From NCBI GenBank assembly GCA_029858605.1, contig JAOUET010000101.1, positions 1 to 6,884 of the forward strand: 6,884 bases of DNA. The letters run 5' to 3'. The notes under the pieces were generated by a model, which saw nothing but the letters and a program-made list of their open reading frames with translations, did not search any database and was not told the origin of the DNA. Positions 1-6,712 of this stretch are shown one piece after another (the first letter of the stretch is position 1; each line of letters opens with the position of its first letter). Position numbers and translations under genes: made by a program. The DNA is from Coriobacteriia bacterium. GTDB taxonomy: Bacteria > Actinomycetota > Coriobacteriia > Anaerosomatales > JAENZW01.

Positions 1-227
1 TCGAAGCCGGTGCGACGTTCCGGCCATCGAGGGCGAGTCAGTCGCGAGCGTCGCTGGTCGTTTCGCTTGTCAGTGTGTGCAGGCATGTTTGCGGGTCCGT
101 GATGCTCGACGATGGTTCGGAAAGTCTACCACACGAGCGGCACTGGGCGCGGGCCACTCGGCAGTCGGAGTGAGTCGCTGAGGGCGGGTTCCGCTAGCAT
201 GAGCGCATGGACGCGAAGGATCTCGAC
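1..227. other. Left-edge region without a supported gene
   Basis: All three plus-strand frames reach stop codons before the glycosylase gene (for example TGA at 100-102 and at 172-174). The peptides read from them are arginine-rich or otherwise unlike any family I recognise. One minus-strand frame is open from an ATG at 84-86 to the left edge and could be the first codons of a divergent gene, but it has no ribosome binding site and only about 28 basic residues are visible. A TTGTCA at 67-72 resembles a -35 box, but no convincing -10 hexamer lies 16-18 bases downstream. The stretch presumably contains the promoter of the glycosylase-NIF3 pair; I cannot place it. Confidence 0.5.
215..220 (+). 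promoter_or_regulatory. Ribosome binding site that decides the glycosylase start
   Basis: GAAGGA lies 7 bases before the ATG at 228. The in-frame upstream ATG at 207 has nothing resembling a Shine-Dalgarno at the right distance; the nearest purine-rich stretch (180-188) ends 18 bases away. This favours initiation at 228. Confidence 0.55.
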
Positions 228-866
228 ATGCTTGGCGAACTCGGGGAGGAGTTCTTCGCGCGCGATCCACGTGAGGTGGCGCCCGGACTCCTCGGAGCCG
301 TGCTTGTATGTCGCAAGGGCGGTGCGACGGTCGCTGGGCGAATCGTCGAAGCGGAGGCCTACTTGGGCGCCGACGATCCCGGCTCTCATGCGTCGACGAA
401 GGGAATCACGCTACGCAACGCCGTGATGTACGGTCCGCCGGGGCACCTCTACGTGTATTTCACGTACGGAAGCCATCACATGCTCAACATCGTGTGCGAG
501 CCGCACGAAACAGCCGGAGCCGTCCTGATTCGGGCGCTCGAGCCGCTTCTTGGCATCGAAGAGATGCGTCACCGCCGTGGCAAGAAGTCCCTCCTGGAAC
601 TCTGCAATGGACCCGGCAAGCTTGCAGAAGCCCTCGGTCTGGACTTGTCGGACAACGGGAGTAGACTTGGGCGAGGCCCGGTCAGAATCCTTGCAGGTTC
701 GCCAGTCACCGAGCGAGTGGCGGTCTCGGGCCGCGTCGGACTTTCGGTGGGTCATGAGCTGCACCTTCGGTACTTCCTGGAAGGCAATACGCATGTGTCA
801 AAGGGTCGCACCGGCCCGGCGCGCTCTCGCAGGCGCACTGAAACGGGACGTGACGGGCCGAAGTGA
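228..866 (+). CDS. aag: DNA-3-methyladenine glycosylase (AAG/MPG family)
   Basis: This enzyme of base excision repair flips out alkylated or deaminated purines (3-methyladenine, 7-methylguanine, hypoxanthine) and cleaves the N-glycosidic bond, leaving an abasic site. The protein is 212 residues from the ATG at 228, or 219 from the alternative ATG at 207. By family alignment the catalytic glutamate is Glu43 in the VEAEAY motif. Tyr45, His54, Tyr77 and Asn87 match the base-binding pocket, and Tyr80 in the VYFTYG motif matches the residue that intercalates in place of the flipped base. These spacings are identical to those of human AAG. The family motif NGPGK is at 127-131. The family fold normally ends near the GNxxVS motif (about residue 191); here about 21 further residues follow, rich in Arg and Lys. 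The enzyme should be active because every key residue is present. It is probably co-transcribed with the NIF3-like gene 21 bp downstream. Confidence 0.95.
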   Translation: MLGELGEEFFARDPREVAPGLLGAVLVCRKGGATVAGRIVEAEAYLGADDPGSHASTKGITLRNAVMYGPPGHLYVYFTYGSHHMLNIVCEPHETAGAVLIRALEPLLGIEEMRHRRGKKSLLELCNGPGKLAEALGLDLSDNGSRLGRGPVRILAGSPVTERVAVSGRVGLSVGHELHLRYFLEGNTHVSKGRTGPARSRRRTETGRDGPK

Positions 867-870
867 GGGC

Positions 871-878
871 GGAGGAGG
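871..878 (+). promoter_or_regulatory. Strong ribosome binding site for the GTG-started NIF3-like gene
   Basis: GGAGGAGG offers two overlapping GGAGG cores in the 21-base gap after the glycosylase stop. It ends 9 bases before the GTG at 888 and 15 bases before the ATG at 894. The spacing supports the GTG start rather than the ATG two codons later. Confidence 0.7.
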
Positions 879-887
879 CGGAAGACG

Positions 888-1868
888 GTGAGTATGAAGC
901 TCGGTGAGGTCTATCAGACGGCGGTGCGCAAGGGCATGGCCGAGGATGTGCGGGACGCCGAGGAGCTGCAGCGCTTGCTTGACGAGGCTCGCAAGGTCTA
1001 CGAGAAGCTCGACGAAGAAGAGAAGGAGTTCTTCGACACCGAGAAGCTCACCAACCCCTACTCGGACACTCGAATCTGCGAGGGCGATCTCGACACCGAC
1101 GTGCGCGGTCTCATCGTCGGCATCGACATGGAGGTCGGCGAAGTGGTACTCGCCGACAGGCTCAGAGAGAAGGGCGAGCCGATCGATCTCATCCTCGCGC
1201 ATCACCCCGAGGGATCTGGCTACGCGAACCTTCACGAGGTCATGGGGATGCAGGCGGACCTTTGGGCCAGGCAGGGCGTTAGCATCGCGGTGGGCGACAC
1301 GCTCATCGGGCCGCGCGCGCAGGAGATTCGGCGGAAGCTCATGCCCGTCAACCACTATCGAGCTGTGGACGCGGCCAGAATCCTCGGCTTCGCCAGCATG
1401 TCGTGTCACACGCCAGCCGACAACTGCGTGAACTCGCATGTCCAGCGCATGCTGGACGAGAAGTCCCCGCGCACGCTGGATGACGTCGTCAAGACCCTCA
1501 GGACCATTCCTGAGTACGCGGACGCTGCGCGCAAGGGCTACGGACCCATCATCGTTCAGGGCTCCGGATCCTCGCGCGCCGGGCGTATCGTCGTGGACAT
1601 GACCGGCGGGACGGAAGGACCCAAAGAGGCTCTCGACCGTCTCGTACAGGCGGGCGTGGGAACTCTAGTCGGCATGCACTACTCGGAGGATCACCGCAAG
1701 CAGGCAGAGGAGCTCAAGCTCAGTCTCGTTATCGCGGGGCACGTCTCCTCGGACGCCATCGGGATGAACATCATCCTCGACGAGATCGAACGCGTCGGGG
1801 AGATCGAGGTAGTCGCGACGTCGGGGATGGTACGCATCCGCCGAGACGAACACGGCGTGGTGGTCTAG
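888..1868 (+). CDS. NIF3-like putative metal-binding protein (divergent subfamily)
   Basis: This 326-residue protein is assigned to the NIF3 (NGG1p-interacting factor 3-like, YbgI/DUF34) superfamily, a widespread group of di-metal proteins whose biochemical role is unsettled. The call rests on the order of its metal-site motifs: His105-His106 in LILAHHPEG, then His174-Thr-x-x-Asp178 matching the family HTxxD, then Gly284-His285 followed by Asp289 near the C-terminus, where most relatives have GHxxxE. The fold start is recognisable around residues 64-106, with a strand (GLIVGID, 74-80) leading to the double histidine. Residues 1-60 are charged, helical and rich in Glu and Lys, and do not resemble the usual NIF3 N-terminus. 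No signal peptide or membrane segment is visible, so a cytoplasmic location is expected. Translation starts at a GTG with a strong ribosome binding site, and the gene probably shares an mRNA with the glycosylase. The superfamily call is fairly secure; a substrate cannot be given. Confidence 0.82.
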   Translation: MSMKLGEVYQTAVRKGMAEDVRDAEELQRLLDEARKVYEKLDEEEKEFFDTEKLTNPYSDTRICEGDLDTDVRGLIVGIDMEVGEVVLADRLREKGEPIDLILAHHPEGSGYANLHEVMGMQADLWARQGVSIAVGDTLIGPRAQEIRRKLMPVNHYRAVDAARILGFASMSCHTPADNCVNSHVQRMLDEKSPRTLDDVVKTLRTIPEYADAARKGYGPIIVQGSGSSRAGRIVVDMTGGTEGPKEALDRLVQAGVGTLVGMHYSEDHRKQAEELKLSLVIAGHVSSDAIGMNIILDEIERVGEIEVVATSGMVRIRRDEHGVVV

Positions 1869-1882
1869 CGGCCGAGCGTTCC

Positions 1883-1912
1883 GATGGCGTCGCCGCTATG
1901 GCGATGGCGTCG
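1883..1912. repeat. Small hairpin and 10-bp direct repeat at convergent gene ends
   Basis: GATGGCGTCG occurs twice, at 1883-1892 and 1903-1912. Between and within them, CGTCGCC (1888-1894) can pair with GGCGATG (1900-1906) around a 5-base loop, giving 7 pairs including one G-U. The hairpin lies 19 bp after the NIF3-like stop and covers the TAG stop (1896-1898) of the minus-strand penicillin-binding protein gene. It has no T-tract on either side, so it is not a canonical intrinsic terminator. It may still mark the boundary where the convergent transcripts end. Confidence 0.3.
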
Positions 1913-4136
1913 ATGTGGGCTCGGGTTCCGGTTCCGGTGCCGGAGGCGGTGCCGGAGGCGGTGCTTTCGGGCCCTTGGAGACCTTTAGCGTCAGCGTCGT
2001 TCCCTGCGAGACTTTGGAGCCGGCCTTTGGGTCCTGGCCTATGACAGTCCCCTCCTTCGCCTCGTCGTAGACCTTCTTGACGGAAAGCTTGAATCCTGAC
2101 TCGCTCACAAGCTTCTCCGCCTCGCCCAGCGACAGACCGACGAGCTTGGGAACAGCGATCTTCGGCACCCATTCATCGCGCCACTTGTACTCCGGTTTGT
2201 CCTGCTTCTCGAAGTCCAGTACAGGTTCCCCGGCGAGCGCTCGTTTCATGAAGTCCGCCCAGATCGGTGCCGCCAGAGTGCCGCCGAAACCTCTCGCGCC
2301 GTGCACGTTGCGCATCGCAGTCTCGGTCTCGTAGTAGCCGACCCACACGGACGTCACCAACTGTGGTGTGTAGCCGACAAACCACGCGTCGCGGTAGTTC
2401 TGGCTGGTCCCGGTCTTGCCTGCCGCCGGACGACCGATGTTGGCGCGCCTCCCCGTGCCGCCACTGATGACACCCTTCAAGATGCTGGTGGCTGCGTAGG
2501 CTATCTCGGGCTCGAGCACTCGTTCGCCGTCGGGCTCGGCTTCGAACACGACGTCACCGTCGGGCCCGACCACCTTGGTTATCGCCATTGCCGGATAGTG
2601 CACGCCGTTGGTGGCGAGCGTTCCGTACGCCGAAGCCATCTCGAGCGGCGTGACGTTCTGGCTCCCCAGGGCGATCGACGGGTAGGGGGGCATGTCAGAG
2701 GAGATACCCATGCGATGGGCCGTCTCACCGACTCGCTCGGCCCCGCTCGCCTCGTCCGTGTTGAGATCCCAGATCAGCCTTGCGAACACTGTGTTGACCG
2801 AAGAACGAGTGGCCGACTCCATCGTTATCATGCCGCGACCGCGGCCTTCGCTGTTGGAGACGATCCATGGGGGATTGGACGGTATTACGGCAGGCGATGA
2901 TGAATCCACGTAGCGGTGTGGGGGCATCCCATCTTCGAGCGCCGTGACTAGCACGAACGTCTTGAAGGACGATCCGGGCTGACGGCGCCCCTGTGTGGCC
3001 AGGTTGAACTTGTTCTTGCTGTAGTTCTCACCGCCCACCATCGCCTTGATCGCCCCGTCACGCGGATCGATCGCAACCAGCGCGCAGTCGGGATCGCCTC
3101 GGCTGCCCAAGTGGTTCTTGGTGACCTTCTCCGCGTCTGCCTGCAGTCCGGTGTCGAGAGTCGTGTAGATGGTGAGACCGCCCTGGAAGACGAGCGCCTG
3201 ACTGTACTCCTGCTGCAACAGCTTCTTCACGTGTGCCACGAAATAGTGCGCACGGTAGATGCCCTGTTCCGGATCCTTGGAGCGCTTCAGTTCTAGCGGT
3301 GCGTCGGTAGCTTCATCGTGTTCTGCCTGCGTGATGGCACCCTTGGCGAGCATGCGGTCGAGGACGTGTGCGCGACGTTCGACGGCCCCGTCCGGGTTCG
3401 CAAATGGGTTGAGACGACTTGGAGCCTGGGCGAGACCGGCGAGGAGGGCAGACTCGGGCAAAGTGAGCTGGTCTGCATTCTTGGAGAAGAACGTCTTCGC
3501 CGCAGCTTGAGCTCCGTAGGCTCCCTCGCCTAGATAGACGGTGTTCAGATAGAGTTCGAGGATGCTCCGCTTCGCTTCGATGCGGTCGCCGTCGAACTCC
3601 TCCAGCTTGTATTCCTCGAGTTTCGTTGCCAGGAATGCCTCTCGGACCTTGTACTTGAGCGTCCGATCGGTCCTCTCGTCTCTCAAGATCGTATTGTCGA
3701 CGTACTGCTGGGTGATGGTGGAGGCACCTTCGACGGTAGTCCCGGTCGTGAAGTTCGTGACTGCTGCACGTGCGATACCCATGTAGTCGACACCGTCGTG
3801 CTCGTAGAAACGCTCGTCCTCTACGGCGACTATGGCGTCCGCGAGATCCGTCGAGATTGCCGAGATGGGGACGACGGTACGGTTCTCTAGGTAGAGCTTC
3901 GCGAGCAGCTTGCCATCAGCGGAGTAGATGCGTGTCGCTTGTGCGACATCGAAGACTTCGGGGGATTCGTAGTCCGGTAGGTCCTCAAGCCAGGAGCTCA
4001 CGACGGCGTACGCAGTGAGAGCGCCAAGAAGAACGACGCCCAGAATGGCGGCAACGACCGCGCCTGCAACGACGATCGCCAAGGGCACGGCGCGATTGCC
4101 GCGGCGCGTGCGTCGGCGAGGACGCCTCCTTGACAT
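1896..4136 (-). CDS. Class A penicillin-binding protein: transglycosylase-transpeptidase with PASTA domain
   Basis: This 746-residue bifunctional enzyme polymerises lipid II into glycan strands and crosslinks the stem peptides outside the membrane. It begins with a short, very basic cytoplasmic tail (1-16) and one membrane anchor (about 17-48). The GT51 glycosyltransferase domain follows, with EDERFYEHDG (Glu106 as likely catalytic base), GASTITQQ (137-144), the KxKxxE-type motif (161-166) and the ILELYLN...GEGAYG motif (192-208). The transpeptidase domain carries all three active-site motifs: Ser389-x-x-Lys392 (SSFK), Ser446-Val-Asn448 and Lys574-Thr-Gly-Thr577, with normal spacing. A single PASTA domain (about 659-720) and a Pro/Glu-rich tail (722-746) complete it. 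PASTA domains bind peptidoglycan fragments or beta-lactams in several relatives and are common in Gram-positive synthases. An in-frame TGA lies 12 bases upstream of the ATG, so the start is fixed. Both activities are expected to be intact. Confidence 0.97.
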   Translation of the reverse strand: MSRRRPRRRTRRGNRAVPLAIVVAGAVVAAILGVVLLGALTAYAVVSSWLEDLPDYESPEVFDVAQATRIYSADGKLLAKLYLENRTVVPISAISTDLADAIVAVEDERFYEHDGVDYMGIARAAVTNFTTGTTVEGASTITQQYVDNTILRDERTDRTLKYKVREAFLATKLEEYKLEEFDGDRIEAKRSILELYLNTVYLGEGAYGAQAAAKTFFSKNADQLTLPESALLAGLAQAPSRLNPFANPDGAVERRAHVLDRMLAKGAITQAEHDEATDAPLELKRSKDPEQGIYRAHYFVAHVKKLLQQEYSQALVFQGGLTIYTTLDTGLQADAEKVTKNHLGSRGDPDCALVAIDPRDGAIKAMVGGENYSKNKFNLATQGRRQPGSSFKTFVLVTALEDGMPPHRYVDSSSPAVIPSNPPWIVSNSEGRGRGMITMESATRSSVNTVFARLIWDLNTDEASGAERVGETAHRMGISSDMPPYPSIALGSQNVTPLEMASAYGTLATNGVHYPAMAITKVVGPDGDVVFEAEPDGERVLEPEIAYAATSILKGVISGGTGRRANIGRPAAGKTGTSQNYRDAWFVGYTPQLVTSVWVGYYETETAMRNVHGARGFGGTLAAPIWADFMKRALAGEPVLDFEKQDKPEYKWRDEWVPKIAVPKLVGLSLGEAEKLVSESGFKLSVKKVYDEAKEGTVIGQDPKAGSKVSQGTTLTLKVSKGPKAPPPAPPPAPEPEPEPTSTPSP
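1924..1965. repeat. Degenerate hexamer repeat encoding the Pro/Glu tail
   Basis: On the plus strand the stretch reads as consecutive GGTTCC, GGTGCC and GGAGGC hexamers, including two exact copies of the 12-mer GGTGCCGGAGGC. It encodes the alternating Ala-Pro-Pro-Pro and Glu-Pro segment of the penicillin-binding protein tail (about residues 724-739). Such in-frame hexamers are prone to copy-number change without loss of reading frame. Confidence 0.65.
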
Positions 4137-4145
4137 GCCCCTGCC

Positions 4146-4153
4146 TCACCTCC
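4146..4153 (-). promoter_or_regulatory. Strong ribosome binding site of the penicillin-binding protein gene
   Basis: On the minus strand the sequence is GGAGGTGA, an uninterrupted match to the complement of the common 16S rRNA 3' end. It ends 9 bases before the ATG at 4134-4136 and supports that start, together with the in-frame stop just upstream of it. Confidence 0.75.
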
Positions 4154-4175
4154 AGGCTCTCATTGTGCCGCATGC

Positions 4176-4191
4176 TGCGATTCGCGTGCCA
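4176..4191 (-). promoter_or_regulatory. Sigma-54-like -24/-12 element upstream of the synthase gene
   Basis: The minus strand reads TGGCACGCGAATCGCA, matching the consensus TGGCACG-N4-TTGCW at all but one specified base (TCGC instead of TTGC). The invariant GG and GC doublets are correctly spaced. Transcription would begin about 30 bases before the ATG, leaving room for the strong ribosome binding site. Against this, actinobacteria generally lack sigma-54, the usual enhancer-binding sites are not evident, and a synthase is not a typical target. A chance match is quite possible. Confidence 0.2.
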
Positions 4192-4236
4192 GGCAACTTT
4201 GCGCGCGTTACCGAACCGAGGGAATGCCGCGCACGC

Positions 4237-4246
4237 TGCTCGAGCA
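4237..4246. repeat. Perfect 10-bp palindrome in the divergent spacer
   Basis: TGCTCGAGCA is fully self-complementary and lies 34 bp before the U32 start. It could be half of, or a complete, operator for a dimeric regulator. A palindrome of this length can also occur by chance in GC-rich DNA, and no second copy is visible in the spacer. Confidence 0.25.
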
Positions 4247-4279
4247 TCCTGATTCAATCGACACTCACCGGGGCGCTAC

Positions 4280-6694
4280 ATGATTCGAGACGGGCACAGA
4301 TCTCCTCGACCGGAACTGCTCGCACCCGCCGGTGGCCCCGATGCGCTCCTGGCCGCAGTGAACAATGGGGCCGATGCCGTCTACCTGGGCGTGGAAGAGT
4401 TCAACGCGCGTCGTGGTGCCGAGAACTTCGCGCTCGATTCTCTCTCGGATGCATGCAAGCTAGCTCACCTGCATGGTGCTGAGGTGTATCTGACCGCCAA
4501 CATCCTCGCTCTTCCCGAGGAGATTCAGCGTGCCGTGGGACTCGTGGATTCGGCGTGGGCTGCCGGCGTGGACGCCGTGATAGTCCAGGACCTCGGCCTC
4601 ATGCGCGTCCTCCTCGATCTGCTGCCTGAAGTGCGAATGCACGCATCGACCCAGGTAGGCGCACACAATCGGGCAACGATAGAGGAACTCGCAAGACTGG
4701 GAGTCTCGCGCGTCACCCTGGCGCGCGAGACATCTCTGGATGAGATCGCCCGCCTGTCAGAATCGTCTTCGGTGGAGATAGAGTCCTTCGTTCATGGCGC
4801 GTTGTGCTTCTGCTACTCGGGCCAGTGTCTGATGTCTTCGGTGATCGGGCGGAGGTCGGGCAACCGCGGACTCTGCGCCCAGCATTGCCGTCAAGAATAT
4901 GCGCTCGAAACCTCGGACGGTGAAGCGGTCGAGACGCCGGGGCCGTACTTGCTGAGCCCCAAAGACCTGTGCGGCCTGGACGTGCTGCCCGGGTTGGTGC
5001 GGTCAGGTGTGGCGGCACTCAAGATCGAGGGACGGATGAAGAGTCCCGAGTACGTTGCGCTCGTCACAGGCGTCTACCGAGCGGCACTGGACCGCGCGAT
5101 CGACGACCCCGATGGGTTCGAGGCAACGGACGCAGAGCACTCGATTCTCGAAGAGGCTTTCAGCCGAGGATTCAGCTCCGCATACCTCGCAGGCATTCGT
5201 GACAACAGGATGATGAGCTACACACGCCCGAACGATCGCGGGGTGCTCGTCGGCAGAGTCGCCGAAGTATCGGATCGTGCGGTCAAGCTTCGTCTTCAGC
5301 GTCCGCTAGAGGCTGGAGACACAGTGGAGTTCTGGACCTCCCGGGGCCGGTTCGCTCAGGAGGCGGGAGAGATGCGCCTCGAAGACAGCGTCGCAATGGC
5401 AGCTCCCGCGGGCGAGATCGTCGAGATCGAAGTGACCGATCGCGTTTCGCGCGGCGACCGCGTCTTCCGCGTTTCGAATGCAGCACTTGAGGAGAGTGCG
5501 CGCCGCACTTTCGCAAGGGAGTCTGAGCACGGACGAGTACCGATCGACATACGCGTGCGACTGGTTGCCGGGGAGCCGCTGTGGGTGGAGGTCTCGGACG
5601 GCACGCACACCGGTGTCGCCGAAGGGCCGCACGTCGAACGCGCGCGGACGAAGGCCGTGACCGTCGAGGAGATCATCGAGCACGTGGGCAGGCTAGGCGG
5701 GACTCCCTACGATCCACGCTCGTGGGACGTGGAACTCCTTCCCGGCGTAGGTATCGGCTTCTCGGCTCTGCACAGGGCAAGACGCGAAGCGATCGAGAGC
5801 TTGCAGCAAGCTGTGCTGTCGGACTGGACCGAGCGCGCGCCCTCGCAGCCTGTGGTTCCGGATCTCGAGGAACGCTCCGCTCATGAAGGCACCGTACCCA
5901 ATGTCGTGGCGTGGTGTTTGGAGGTAGCAGTCGCACAAGCGTGCCTGCACGCCGGGGCAGACGAAGTCGTCGTGCCCCACTGGGTGCTCGCGGACTCCCG
6001 TCCGGGCGAGGGATTCGTCGTAGAGCTGCCACGTGTGGCTCACGATCGGGAAGCAGAGGAGCTGCTTGCGGGGCTCGCAGGCATCGGCAGTGCGGTCGCC
6101 GGAAACGTCGGTTTCGTGCGGGCACTGTCGACGGGGGGGACCGAGGTCGAGGGTCACTGGGCGCTCAACGTCACGAACGCCTGGACGAGCCGCGTGTACG
6201 CCGAGATGGGTGCGAGTTTCGTCTGGCTCTCGCCCGAGCTGAACCAACAGCAGATCGCTGCGGTCGTTCGTCGGTCTGCGATTCCGGCAGGCATCGCGGT
6301 GTATGGCCGCCAGGAGGTCATGGTGACCGAGCACTGCGTCCTGATGGCCGAGGCAGATTGCGACGGACGCTGCACTTGCTGTTCGCGGCGCGGCGAATGG
6401 CGGGTCCTCGTCGACTCGAAGGGCTATCGGTTCCCGGTGACGACAGACACATCGGGCCGCACGCACGTCTACAACTCGGTCACCCTCGACCTCTCGCGTG
6501 CTCTAGGCGACGTGCTGGCGACCTCGGTGGACGCCATCCGACTCGACTTCACGACCGAGAGACCACGAGAAGCTGCACGGGTGGTCGAGCGGATGCGGTC
6601 GTTGCTGAGAGACGCGATCGCGGGCAGGCGTCCGGTTTCCCGACCGCTGATCGAACCGGCGACAAGCGGGCACTTCTACCGGGGAGTGCTCTAG
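4280..6694 (+). CDS. Long U32 family protein (RlhA/YdcP-type, putative Fe-S RNA-modification enzyme)
   Basis: This is an 804-residue member of the family named peptidase U32. Characterised bacterial relatives (RlhA, TrhP, UbiU/UbiV) are mostly Fe-S proteins supporting hydroxylation of rRNA, tRNA or ubiquinone precursors, so protease activity should not be assumed. The N-terminal domain (about 11-310) opens with PELLAPAGG and GADAVYLG and contains the complete U32 signature from Glu168 to Ser186. Cys176, Cys183, Cys199 and Cys231 (in SPKDLC) are the likely 4Fe-4S ligands by comparison with UbiU-type proteins. KIEGRMKSPEYVA (248-260) is also typical. A DUF3656-like middle section (about 315-520) resembles that of RlhA. 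The C-terminal part (about 540-740) looks like a second, degenerate U32 half with five cysteines at 686-701. At 804 residues it is longer than E. coli RlhA (about 650). An in-frame TGA at 4250-4252 limits the start to 4280; its ribosome binding site is weak. The exact substrate is not determined by sequence. Confidence 0.93.
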   Translation: MIRDGHRSPRPELLAPAGGPDALLAAVNNGADAVYLGVEEFNARRGAENFALDSLSDACKLAHLHGAEVYLTANILALPEEIQRAVGLVDSAWAAGVDAVIVQDLGLMRVLLDLLPEVRMHASTQVGAHNRATIEELARLGVSRVTLARETSLDEIARLSESSSVEIESFVHGALCFCYSGQCLMSSVIGRRSGNRGLCAQHCRQEYALETSDGEAVETPGPYLLSPKDLCGLDVLPGLVRSGVAALKIEGRMKSPEYVALVTGVYRAALDRAIDDPDGFEATDAEHSILEEAFSRGFSSAYLAGIRDNRMMSYTRPNDRGVLVGRVAEVSDRAVKLRLQRPLEAGDTVEFWTSRGRFAQEAGEMRLEDSVAMAAPAGEIVEIEVTDRVSRGDRVFRVSNAALEESARRTFARESEHGRVPIDIRVRLVAGEPLWVEVSDGTHTGVAEGPHVERARTKAVTVEEIIEHVGRLGGTPYDPRSWDVELLPGVGIGFSALHRARREAIESLQQAVLSDWTERAPSQPVVPDLEERSAHEGTVPNVVAWCLEVAVAQACLHAGADEVVVPHWVLADSRPGEGFVVELPRVAHDREAEELLAGLAGIGSAVAGNVGFVRALSTGGTEVEGHWALNVTNAWTSRVYAEMGASFVWLSPELNQQQIAAVVRRSAIPAGIAVYGRQEVMVTEHCVLMAEADCDGRCTCCSRRGEWRVLVDSKGYRFPVTTDTSGRTHVYNSVTLDLSRALGDVLATSVDAIRLDFTTERPREAARVVERMRSLLRDAIAGRRPVSRPLIEPATSGHFYRGVL

Positions 6695-6712
6695 GACGCC
6701 TCCGACGTGGGC

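Larger units (their letters stand above)
4137..4279. promoter_or_regulatory. Divergent promoter region between synthase and U32 genes
   Basis: This 143-bp spacer must contain the start signals for both the leftward penicillin-binding protein gene and the rightward U32 gene. I could not find a good pair of -35 and -10 hexamers in either direction. It contains a sigma-54-like sequence on the minus strand (4176-4191), a perfect 10-bp palindrome (4237-4246) and a strong minus-strand ribosome binding site (4146-4153), each described separately. The U32 gene has only a weak G-run (4270-4273) ahead of its start. Confidence 0.6.

Noticed and set aside
1..86. Possible divergent minus-strand gene starting at 86 and leaving the window
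   Set aside because: Only about 28 residues are visible, very rich in Arg, with no ribosome binding site and no recognisable family.
67..95. TTGTCA as a -35 box for the glycosylase operon
   Set aside because: No hexamer resembling TATAAT lies 16-18 bases downstream.
207..227. Upstream ATG for the glycosylase at 207
   Set aside because: It is in frame and would add seven residues, but it lacks a ribosome binding site, whereas the ATG at 228 has GAAGGA seven bases upstream. The choice is not certain.
798..1439. A 213-codon minus-strand open frame opposite the NIF3-like gene
   Set aside because: It overlaps two supported plus-strand genes, shows no family motif, and is the usual codon-position shadow of GC-rich coding sequence.
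5693..6466. A 257-codon minus-strand open frame opposite the U32 gene
   Set aside because: It is antisense to a well-conserved coding region, its product is rich in Arg, His and Pro with no recognisable motif, and such frames are expected opposite GC-rich genes.
4280..6694. Calling the U32 protein a collagenase or protease
   Set aside because: The name is historical; the cysteine pattern and DUF3656-like section fit Fe-S modification enzymes such as RlhA better than a protease.
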